From Azoarcus sp. KH32C (lineage in GTDB: Bacteria > Pseudomonadota > Gammaproteobacteria > Burkholderiales > Rhodocyclaceae), in the NCBI RefSeq assembly GCF_000349945.1, contig NC_020516.1, forward strand, positions 1,736,001 through 1,800,000: a stretch of DNA of 64,000 nucleotides, written 5' to 3'. The translations under genes and the position numbers were made by a program. The notes under the pieces were generated by a model. The model did not search any database, had not been told where the DNA came from, and was given only the letters and a program-made list of their open reading frames with translations. Numbering within the stretch: the first letter of the stretch is position 1; every line of letters begins with the position of its first letter. Below are positions 9,153 through 15,650 of the stretch, piece by piece.

Positions 9153-10151
9153 TCATCGTAGTCCAGCCCTGGACAAGGCGGCCTGCTCGGCGTGCGGAAA
9201 CAGATGGATCACGCTGCGGCGGTATTCGGTCTCCACCAACGCGAGCTTGCGGAATTCGGGTGCGATCGGCTGCGCGAGCATCTCGGTCATGTCCAGCCCC
9301 GCCTCGGCGCCGTCGCGCATCGTCCGGGCCAGCCACTGAAGCCAGGCGCGGGTCTGGCGGATCGCGGTCGCGTCGCCGGCGACCGCGCCGTGGCCGGGCA
9401 CCCAGCGGCGCGCGGACAGGGTTTCCAGGCGGTCGAGCGCTGCGAGCCACCCCGGGATGTCGGCGTGCGGCGTGGTCGGCGTGCGGCCGTTGAAGAGCAA
9501 GTCGCCCGCAAAGATCGTGCCGCTCGCATGGTCGATCACGACCAGGTCGGCGGCGGTGTGCCCGGCGAGTGCGAGGAATTCAAGGTCGCGCCCGGCGACG
9601 ACGCGGCGGCCCGGTTCGAGGCGCTGCGTCGGAACGACCCGTTCGGTGCCCTGCATCCAGTCGCCCGCCATCCGGTACAGGTTCTCGTTGAAGGCTTCGC
9701 CGTCGGTTTCGATGCCCTTGCGCGTCTGCGGCAGCGCGGCGAGGGTTTCGGCGGGGAAGGCCTGGTTGCCGAGGAAATGGTCGGGGTGGTGGTGGGTGTT
9801 GACGGCGAGGACCACGGGCTTCGTCGTGATACGACGGATCGCGGCGAGCATCTGTTCGCCGTAGCGCCGCGAGCTGCCGGTGTCGATCACGACGACGCCT
9901 TCCGGGCCGACGATGAAGCCGGTGTTGAGGATGTTGCCGCCGTTCTCGACGGTGAAATCCTCATTGCGGCCGATGAAGACGAATACGCCGGGGGCGATCT
10001 CGCGCGGCGAGAGGTGGTAGTCGAATGTCGCCTGGCTGCGGCTTGGCTGGGTCGGCACTGCCCGGTCGGCCGCGCCGATCGGCGTCGGCGCGCTCAGGGA
10101 CAGCGCGAACGCGAGGAGTGCGGGAAACGCGGTGCTGGCGGCGCGGCGCAT
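9153..10151 (-). CDS. Quinoprotein relay system zinc metallohydrolase (MBL fold), exported
   Basis: Metallo-beta-lactamase-fold protein of about 332 residues with an N-terminal signal peptide ending near PIGAADRA. The zinc motif HHHPDH (in NTHHHPDHFLGN), the second histidine in LAGHTAADLVV, the bridging Asp in FAGDLLF and the late histidine in VPGHGAV are all present, so the hydrolase site looks intact. Its pairing with a fused SoxYZ-like carrier matches the proposed quinoprotein relay system family, whose substrate is not established. I place the start at ATG 10151, which shares one base with the carrier's TGA (TGATG), so the two are translationally coupled; an in-frame start 15 bases earlier is possible. 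Confidence 0.85.
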   Translation of the reverse strand: MRRAASTAFPALLAFALSLSAPTPIGAADRAVPTQPSRSQATFDYHLSPREIAPGVFVFIGRNEDFTVENGGNILNTGFIVGPEGVVVIDTGSSRRYGEQMLAAIRRITTKPVVLAVNTHHHPDHFLGNQAFPAETLAALPQTRKGIETDGEAFNENLYRMAGDWMQGTERVVPTQRLEPGRRVVAGRDLEFLALAGHTAADLVVIDHASGTIFAGDLLFNGRTPTTPHADIPGWLAALDRLETLSARRWVPGHGAVAGDATAIRQTRAWLQWLARTMRDGAEAGLDMTEMLAQPIAPEFRKLALVETEYRRSVIHLFPHAEQAALSRAGLR

Positions 10152-10954
10152 CACGGCGTCACCCACGCATCGATCAGGTTGCCGTTATTGTCACGGCCGG
10201 ACGTATGGATGCGTCCGTTGCCGCTGGCGCGGGCGGGCAGGTCGACCGTGAATAGCGGGTTCTCCGCGACCGGCTCGTAAGGCTGGATGCGCATCAGCTC
10301 GGCGCCGCCTTCGTCGGCGAGGCGCAGTTCCTCGATATGGAAGACCGGCACACCTGGGGCAAGGCCAGTGTCCATCGGGTGGATGATCCGCAGGCGCAGG
10401 CGTGAGCCGCCGTCGATGCGCGGGAAGACGCGGGCGCTGACTTCGTTGAGGCGCTCCTGCCATTCGTGCGAGCCCGAGCCGGTCGAAGGGGCGGTGCAGC
10501 CGCCGCCGGTGGCCGTGACCCACAGCCCGCCGACATGCCACACGCCGTCCGCCGTGCGTGCCGCGGCGCGCACCGGCGACGATTGCTGCAGCTTGAGCCG
10601 CAGTCCGAGCGCGGGCTTCGCTGCGGTCGGGAAAAAGCGCAGTACGCCGAGGATGGGGTTGAAGTCGGCGAAGACGAGCACTTCCTGCACGTCGGGCAGG
10701 GCGCTTGCGTCGACGCTGATCGGTACGTTCAGGGAGTCTTCGGCGATGTCGGGGCCGCTCACGCGCACGCGGGCGTCGAACACGACACGCTGGCCGGCGA
10801 AGAACAGCTTCCGCATGTCGCCCCAGCGCGGCGATTGCAGCGGATCCGTGGCCGCGTCGGGAGAAATTGCGGGCGAAGTCGCGTGCGCCGTGCGCGTCGG
10901 CGTCAGCAGGCCAAGGCACAGCAAGGCCAATGTCATCACAATTGCACTGCGCAT
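10151..10954 (-). CDS. Quinoprotein dehydrogenase-associated SoxYZ-like carrier protein
   Basis: Secreted protein of 267 residues: signal peptide (about 1-25, ending THA), a SoxY-like domain, then a SoxZ-like domain in one chain. SoxY proteins carry substrate on a Cys in a C-terminal GGCGG. Here the domain junction has TATGGGCTAP with Cys153 in the matching place, supporting a swinging covalent carrier. In sulfur oxidation SoxYZ binds thiosulfate intermediates; in this family, found next to PQQ dehydrogenases, the cargo is unknown. GGAGGAG precedes ATG 10954. It is the first gene of the leftward operon and lies 56 bases from a -24/-12 promoter on the minus strand. Confidence 0.85.
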   Translation of the reverse strand: MRSAIVMTLALLCLGLLTPTRTAHATSPAISPDAATDPLQSPRWGDMRKLFFAGQRVVFDARVRVSGPDIAEDSLNVPISVDASALPDVQEVLVFADFNPILGVLRFFPTAAKPALGLRLKLQQSSPVRAAARTADGVWHVGGLWVTATGGGCTAPSTGSGSHEWQERLNEVSARVFPRIDGGSRLRLRIIHPMDTGLAPGVPVFHIEELRLADEGGAELMRIQPYEPVAENPLFTVDLPARASGNGRIHTSGRDNNGNLIDAWVTP

Positions 10955-11009
10955 CTCATCTCCTCCGCAAGGATGGTCATTGCCTTCCTCGTCGTTTGTT
11001 ACTACATAC

Positions 11010-11025
11010 AGCAAAGGGTGTGCCA
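11010..11025 (-). promoter_or_regulatory. Sigma-54 (-24/-12) promoter of the SoxYZ-like/MBL/kinase/regulator operon
   Basis: On the minus strand the sequence reads TGGCACACCCTTTGCT, an exact fit to TGGCAC-N5-TTGCW with GG-N10-GC spacing. Transcription would start near 10998 and run left into the carrier gene at 10954. It faces away from the matching promoter at 11189. Confidence 0.8.
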
Positions 11026-11061
11026 TTCAGTAGCACGCGGCCTGCGCAGGGGATGTGCTCT

Positions 11062-11134
11062 ACAGTTGCTCAAAAACGGAACAACTGCTGTCAATCAGAG
11101 CAGTGACACATTGCGCATGACGCTTGTCGGGACA
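11062..11134. promoter_or_regulatory. Candidate shared enhancer-binding sites between two sigma-54 promoters
   Basis: Three overlapping or adjacent dyads lie midway between the divergent promoters: CAGTTG (11063-11068) with CAACTG (11082-11087); ACTGCT (11084-11089) with AGCAGT (11099-11104); and TGTCGGGACA (11125-11134). Their position 40-130 bases from each -24 element suits an enhancer-binding activator. GTTG...CAAC is also present upstream of the aldehyde dehydrogenase. Which protein binds is not shown. Confidence 0.5.
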
Positions 11135-11151
11135 CCTGAGTTCCGTGTTAC

Positions 11152-11177
11152 AGCCTGAATCAATGGTGGTTCAGGCT
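11152..11177. repeat. 8-bp inverted repeat just upstream of the -24 box
   Basis: AGCCTGAA (11152-11159) and TTCAGGCT (11170-11177) form a perfect inverted repeat with a 10-base spacer, 11 bases upstream of the rightward -24 element. It could be an operator or a hairpin; function is unknown. Confidence 0.5.
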
Positions 11178-11188
11178 CCACGAGGAGG

Positions 11189-11204
11189 TGGCACGGGCTT
11201 TGCG
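11189..11204 (+). promoter_or_regulatory. Sigma-54 (-24/-12) promoter of the PQQ alcohol dehydrogenase
   Basis: TGGCAC (11189-11194), five bases, then TTGCG (11200-11204) matches the -24/-12 consensus with exact GG-N10-GC spacing. Initiation near 11215 would leave a leader of about 68 bases that ends in the AGGAGG ribosome site at 11272-11277. Confidence 0.8.
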
Positions 11205-11282
11205 AACGGGTCGTCCGAAGCCCGTCGCCGATTGGGGCGGCGGATTCGGAAGAAACGTGACGAGACAATAAGGAGGATGTAA

Positions 11283-13076
11283 ATGGAGAAGACCCGCAAG
11301 AGCGGCCGCCTGCCGGGCGCTTTGAGCGTACTGGCCCTGGCGCTCGCGACCGTTGGTACGGTGCAGGCTCGGGAAGTGACCGACAATGACATTCTGAAGG
11401 ACGGCACGGGCATCACGAGCCAGGTGGTGACCTACGGTCTCGGCACCAAGGGGCAGCGCTTCAGCCCGTTGGCCAAAGTCAATACCTCCACCGTCAAGAA
11501 TCTGGTTCCCGTGTGGTCGTTCTCGTTTGGTGGCGAGAAGCAGCGCGGCCAGCAGTCGCAGCCGATCGTGTTCGACGGCAAGATGTACGTCACCGCGTCG
11601 TATAGCCGCATCTTCGCGCTCGACATGAAGACCGGCGAGAAGCTGTGGAAGTACGAGCACCGCCTGCCCGAAGGCATCATGCCTTGCTGCGACGTGATCA
11701 ACCGCGGTGCCGCGATCTACGGCAACCTGGTGATCTTCGGTACGCTGGATGCTCAGCTCGTCGCGCTCGACAAGGACACCGGCAAGGTCGTCTGGAAGGA
11801 GAAGATCGAAGACTACAAGGGCGGTTACTCCTTCACCGCTGCGCCGCAGATCGTCAAGGGGATGGTGATCACCGGCGTGTCGGGCGGCGAATTCGGTATC
11901 GTCGGCAAGGTCGAAGCGCGCGATGCGAAGACCGGCAAGCTCGTGTGGAGCCGTCCGACGGTCGAAGGCAACATGGGCTACAAGTACGACAAGGACGGCA
12001 AAGAGATCGAGAACGGCGTCTCTGGCACGACCAACGCCACCTGGCCGGGGGACCTGTGGAAGTCGGGCGGTGCAGCACCCTGGCTGTCGGCCTACTACGA
12101 TCCCGAAGTCAACCTGATCTTCATCGGTACCGGCAACCCGGCCCCGTGGAACAGCTGGCTGCGCCCGGGTGACAACCTGTACTCGTCCTCGACCGTCGCG
12201 ATCGACCCGGACACCGGCAAGATCGTGTGGCACTACCAGACCACGCCGCATGACGGCTGGGACTTCGACGGCGTGAACGAGTTCGTGTCCTTCGATTACA
12301 AGGATCCGAAGACCGGCAAGATGGTCAAGGCCGGCGGCAAGGCCGACCGGAACGGCTTCTTCTTCGTGAACGACCGGACCAACGGCAAGTTGCTCAACGC
12401 CTTCCCGTTCGTCAATCGCCATGACTGGGCCGACCGCATCGACCTCGCGACGGGCCGTCCGGTCTACAACGATAGCAAGCGTCCGCCCAACCCCTTCGTC
12501 GAAGGCGGCGAAGGCAAGAAGGGCGAATCGATCTTCGCCGCGCCTTCCTTCCTCGGCGGCAAGAACCAGATGCCGATGGCCTACAGCCCGAAGACCGGCT
12601 ACTTCTATGTGCCGTCCAACGAATGGGGCATGGACATCTGGAACGAGCCGGTGTCGTACAAGCGCGGCGCGGCCTACCTCGGCGCGGGCTTCACGATCAA
12701 GCCTCTGAACGACGACTACATCGGCGCGTTGCGCGCGGTCGATCCGGTCAGCGGCAAGATCATGTGGGAAGTGAAGAACAACGCTCCGTTGTGGGGTGGC
12801 GTGCTGGCGACCGGTGGCGACCTGGTGTTCTACGGTACGCCCGAAGGCTACCTGAAGGCGATCAACGCCAAGACGGGCGCCGAGCTGTGGAAGTTCCAGA
12901 CCGGTTCCGGCATCATTGCGCCCCCGATCACCTGGGAGGACAACGGCGAGCAGTATGTCGCCGTCGTGTCCGGCTGGGGCGGTGCGGTTCCGCTGTGGGG
13001 CGGCGACGTCGCCAAGCGCGTGAACATGCTCGAGCAGGGCGGTTCCGTGTGGGTGTTCAAGCTGCACAAGTCCTGA
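11283..13076 (+). CDS. PQQ-dependent alcohol dehydrogenase, lanthanide-type metal site
   Basis: Periplasmic quinoprotein oxidising primary alcohols to aldehydes and passing electrons to a cytochrome c. It has 597 residues with a signal peptide cleaved near residue 29 (TVQA). The eight-bladed propeller shows repeated W-docking motifs (GKVVWKEKI, GKIVWHYQT, GAELWKFQ). The vicinal disulfide pair Cys135-Cys136 is in GIMPCCDV. Metal ligands by alignment with methanol and ethanol dehydrogenases are Glu203 (SGGEFG), Asn285 (GTGNPAPWN) and catalytic Asp327 in HDGWDFDGVNE. Asp329 two residues later is the extra ligand seen in lanthanide enzymes (XoxF, PedH, ExaF); calcium enzymes have Ala or Ser there. 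No partner cytochrome or pqq genes are in the window. The true alcohol substrate cannot be read from sequence; ethanol-type is my best guess. Confidence 0.92.
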   Translation: MEKTRKSGRLPGALSVLALALATVGTVQAREVTDNDILKDGTGITSQVVTYGLGTKGQRFSPLAKVNTSTVKNLVPVWSFSFGGEKQRGQQSQPIVFDGKMYVTASYSRIFALDMKTGEKLWKYEHRLPEGIMPCCDVINRGAAIYGNLVIFGTLDAQLVALDKDTGKVVWKEKIEDYKGGYSFTAAPQIVKGMVITGVSGGEFGIVGKVEARDAKTGKLVWSRPTVEGNMGYKYDKDGKEIENGVSGTTNATWPGDLWKSGGAAPWLSAYYDPEVNLIFIGTGNPAPWNSWLRPGDNLYSSSTVAIDPDTGKIVWHYQTTPHDGWDFDGVNEFVSFDYKDPKTGKMVKAGGKADRNGFFFVNDRTNGKLLNAFPFVNRHDWADRIDLATGRPVYNDSKRPPNPFVEGGEGKKGESIFAAPSFLGGKNQMPMAYSPKTGYFYVPSNEWGMDIWNEPVSYKRGAAYLGAGFTIKPLNDDYIGALRAVDPVSGKIMWEVKNNAPLWGGVLATGGDLVFYGTPEGYLKAINAKTGAELWKFQTGSGIIAPPITWEDNGEQYVAVVSGWGGAVPLWGGDVAKRVNMLEQGGSVWVFKLHKS

Positions 13077-13084
13077 TGGCGTCG

Positions 13085-13135
13085 GGGGCGGTGAAGTGCC
13101 GCCCCGTTTCAAGCCACCCCGGTTCGCCGGGGTGG
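13085..13135 (+). terminator. Two tandem hairpins after the alcohol dehydrogenase
   Basis: GGGGCGG (13085-13091) pairs with CCGCCCC (13099-13105), followed by GTTTC. A 9-bp stem at 13114-13122/13127-13135 closed by a TTCG tetraloop comes next. Neither has a long U tract, so they may attenuate or protect the mRNA rather than fully terminate before the Cache gene. Confidence 0.5.
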
Positions 13136-13209
13136 TCGTCTGAGCCCGTGATCGCCTGATGCGCGGTTTCAGCCGACCATCCCGAATCCTTTTTATGAGG
13201 ATCAGCTAA

Positions 13210-14064
13210 GTGAAAAAGAACCTCATCAAGCCGATCGTTGCGGCCGCGCTGTTCGGTATTGCGACGCAGTCGGCGCTCGCCGCCGATCGCGGCACGCCGC
13301 GCGAGGCGCGCGAGCTGTTCGACCAAGCGGTCAAGTTCATGGAAGCGAACACGCCCGAGAAGGCCTTCGCCGCCTTCAACGACCGCAAGGGCCGTTTCGT
13401 GCGCAAGGACATGTACGTGTTCGTGATCGACGACAAGGGCGTCTATCACGCGAGTGGCGCCGCGCCCGAGGCGCTGGTCGGCCTTACGGTGCTCAACACG
13501 ACCGACGCGGCCGGCAATCCGCTCTTCCGCCAGATGATCGACAGCACGCGCAGCGCGCCGGAAGCGACCGTACGCTACATGTGGCTGAACCGCGTCACCA
13601 ACAAGGTCGAACCGAAGGTCACCTACGTCCATAAGGTCGGTGACTATGTGCTCGGCGTCGGCTACTCCGCGCCGCGCGCGAGCGCCGACGACGCCCGCGG
13701 CATGCTGACGCGCGCTGTCGACCTGGTGAAGAAGGACGGCGCGGCCAAGGCCGCCGCGAGCTTCAACGACCGGCAGGGCGCGTTCGTGAAGGACGATCTC
13801 TACGTGTTCATGGTGAACATGGACAGCGGCAAGTTCGAGGCGATGGGCATGAACCCGGCGCTGTCGGACACCGATGCCCGCGGCCTGCACGATGCCGAGG
13901 GGCACGCGCTGGTGGCCGAGATGATCGACAAGCTGAAGTCCGCCGAAGATGCGACCGTCGAGTACGTGTGGCGCAACCCGGTGACGAACCGCGTCGAGAA
14001 GAAGCGCTCGTACGTGCATCGCGTCGGCAATTCGCTGGTCGGCGTGGGGCACTACATCGAGTAA
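13210..14064 (+). CDS. Exported double Cache-domain protein, no output domain
   Basis: Protein of 284 residues with a signal peptide (cleaved after SALA, about residue 24) and two similar Cache-type sensor modules. Each has a helical lead with a KAFAAFNDRKGRFV-like motif (second copy KAAASFNDRQGAFV), a YVFVIDDKG- or YVFMVNMDSG-type strand and a closing TYVHKVGDYVLGVGY / SYVHRVGNSLVGVGH. No kinase, methyl-accepting or GGDEF part and no C-terminal membrane anchor is present, so it is probably a free periplasmic ligand binder that serves another protein. The GTG start has GAGGATC upstream. It lies 133 bases downstream of the alcohol dehydrogenase and may be co-transcribed. Confidence 0.8.
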   Translation: MKKNLIKPIVAAALFGIATQSALAADRGTPREARELFDQAVKFMEANTPEKAFAAFNDRKGRFVRKDMYVFVIDDKGVYHASGAAPEALVGLTVLNTTDAAGNPLFRQMIDSTRSAPEATVRYMWLNRVTNKVEPKVTYVHKVGDYVLGVGYSAPRASADDARGMLTRAVDLVKKDGAAKAAASFNDRQGAFVKDDLYVFMVNMDSGKFEAMGMNPALSDTDARGLHDAEGHALVAEMIDKLKSAEDATVEYVWRNPVTNRVEKKRSYVHRVGNSLVGVGHYIE

Positions 14065-14112
14065 GCGGGGCCGGCGTGCGGTGAGGCATGCCAGTCATTG
14101 CCTTGAGGTTCG

Positions 14113-14149
14113 CAGGGGCGTCGGCGCTACAAGGGCGCCGGCGCCCCTG
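14113..14149 (+). terminator. Strong hairpin after the Cache gene
   Basis: A 15-bp stem with a single G-T wobble (14113-14127 with 14135-14149, loop of 7) is followed by TGCTTTCT. This is the probable end of the alcohol dehydrogenase/Cache transcript. Confidence 0.65.
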
Positions 14150-14258
14150 TGCTTTCTGCCCCGCCGGAAACCGATGTCAAAAGTCGTAAAATCGGCTTGC
14201 GCTTCCGGCGTCTATTACTAGACTCCGAAAAGTGTGCGTGACGCGGGAGGCCGGTGAG

Positions 14259-15167
14259 GTGTTCAGTCTGTATCGATCGATGCGCCGGGGTTTCCACATC
14301 GCGCTGCTCCTTGCAGCGGGTCTCCAGACTGCACTTTCGCCCGCCACTGCGGCCGCCGAAGTGCCCGCCGTCAATATCCGTGTCGAAGGCGAGGGCTGGG
14401 GGACGGCGACTCACGAGGAGATCGAGGGCCTGCTGTACTCGGTGGCGGAGCAGCTGCTCAGTTCTTCCGCGGCAAGCCTGAACCGTCCGATCGTCGTCAC
14501 GCACGAGTCGGGCAGCCCGGTGACCTTGTTCAAGAAGGGCGGCAGCGGCGAATACCGCGTGCAGCTCTCGGCCACCAACCGGGGTTGGGCGCAATACGCC
14601 TATCAGTTCGGCCACGAGTTCTGCCACATCATGTCGAACTACGACGTGCGCGGCGACGATCCGGCGCGGCGCGAGAACCAGTGGTTCGAAGAGGCGCTGT
14701 GCGAGGCGGCGGGCGTGCATGCGCTGCGCAGCATGGCCGAGCGCTGGGAGACCGAGGCGCCGTTCCCGTCCTGGGAGAGTTACGCGCCGCGGCTGCGCAG
14801 CTACGCCGACCGCCTGCTGTCCGAGCCGCATCGCCAGCTTCCGCCGGGCGTGTCGCCGCAGGGCTGGCTGCAGACGCAGCTGCCGACGATGTCGCACAAT
14901 CCCTATCTGCGCGATGACAATGAGGTGGTCGCGAACCTGCTGCTGCCGCTGTTCGAGCAGTCGCGCGAAAACTGGAGCGCGCTACGCTACCTGAACCTGG
15001 CGCCGGCCGGCGCCGGCACGGACCTGGCGGAATACGTCCGGCAGTGGCGCCGGAGCGCTCCCACCGAGCACCGCGCCTTCATCGACAGCGTCGCGCAGAT
15101 GCTCGGCGTGCCGGCCGAGACAGGCGTTGGCGTTGCGGGCGGCGTGGCTTCCACTGCCGCTTACTGA
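14259..15167 (+). CDS. Putative exported zinc metallopeptidase (HExxH), uncharacterised
   Basis: About 302 residues with an N-terminal signal peptide. FGHEFCHIMSNYD is an HExxH zinc motif, and WFEEALCEAAG some 30 residues later supplies the downstream glutamate expected of a gluzincin-like peptidase, so an active protease is plausible. No known family name can be given with confidence. I prefer GTG 14259, which has GGGAGG 8 bases upstream and starts just before a hydrophobic signal sequence; ATG 14280 and GTG 14232 are alternatives. It stands alone between two hairpin/intergenic regions. Confidence 0.65.
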   Translation: MFSLYRSMRRGFHIALLLAAGLQTALSPATAAAEVPAVNIRVEGEGWGTATHEEIEGLLYSVAEQLLSSSAASLNRPIVVTHESGSPVTLFKKGGSGEYRVQLSATNRGWAQYAYQFGHEFCHIMSNYDVRGDDPARRENQWFEEALCEAAGVHALRSMAERWETEAPFPSWESYAPRLRSYADRLLSEPHRQLPPGVSPQGWLQTQLPTMSHNPYLRDDNEVVANLLLPLFEQSRENWSALRYLNLAPAGAGTDLAEYVRQWRRSAPTEHRAFIDSVAQMLGVPAETGVGVAGGVASTAAY

Positions 15168-15191
15168 TTTCGCCTGTTGCGAGTCCGGGTT

Positions 15192-15500
15192 TCAGCGGAA
15201 TCCGGCCGAATCGCGATCCTGCATGGCGTTGCGAAGCCGGATTTCATAGCCCAGGCGCTGCACATAGCGGTCCATGTCGCGATCGCCGACTGAGGAACTG
15301 GCGCGCGGGCCTTCGTCGCCGGTAAAGCCGGGACGGCCGAATACGCCCGAGTCTTCCTTCGCCTTCATGCCCTCGTCGATGGCCTGGGTCTGCTGGTCGA
15401 AGGATCCGCCGCTGACCGTGGGCGCAGCCGAAAGGGTCGAAGGTAGGGTCATCACGAGCGCCGCGAGAACGCTCAAGGAAACGAGTCTGCAATCCATCAT
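15192..15500 (-). CDS. Small exported protein of unknown function
   Basis: 102 residues with a clear signal peptide (hydrophobic LVSLSVLAALVMTL, cleavage near STLSAAP). The mature part is short, charged and low in hydrophobics, with a Gly/Pro-rich centre (GVFGRPGFTGDEGP) and no cysteine in the mature region. The start is one of two adjacent ATGs at 15500/15497, directly preceded by GGGAGG. It is convergent with the metallopeptidase gene, 24 bases away. I recognise no family. Confidence 0.6.
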   Translation of the reverse strand: MMDCRLVSLSVLAALVMTLPSTLSAAPTVSGGSFDQQTQAIDEGMKAKEDSGVFGRPGFTGDEGPRASSSVGDRDMDRYVQRLGYEIRLRNAMQDRDSAGFR

Positions 15501-15650
15501 GCCTCCCACTTTCCGTACGATGCTCCCTGAAAAAACTTGTCCCCCCAAGGTTCTATGCCGCGGGTGTGTAATTCGACTATAGGTGATGATTGGGGAATTT
15601 TCCGCAATCTCAGCCCGGCACGGGGTAGATTCCGTGCTTTGCGGTGGGCG

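Noticed and set aside
11160..13112. A 650-codon minus-strand frame opposite the PQQ dehydrogenase
   Set aside because: No domain is recognisable and composition is that of an antisense shadow of a highly biased gene.
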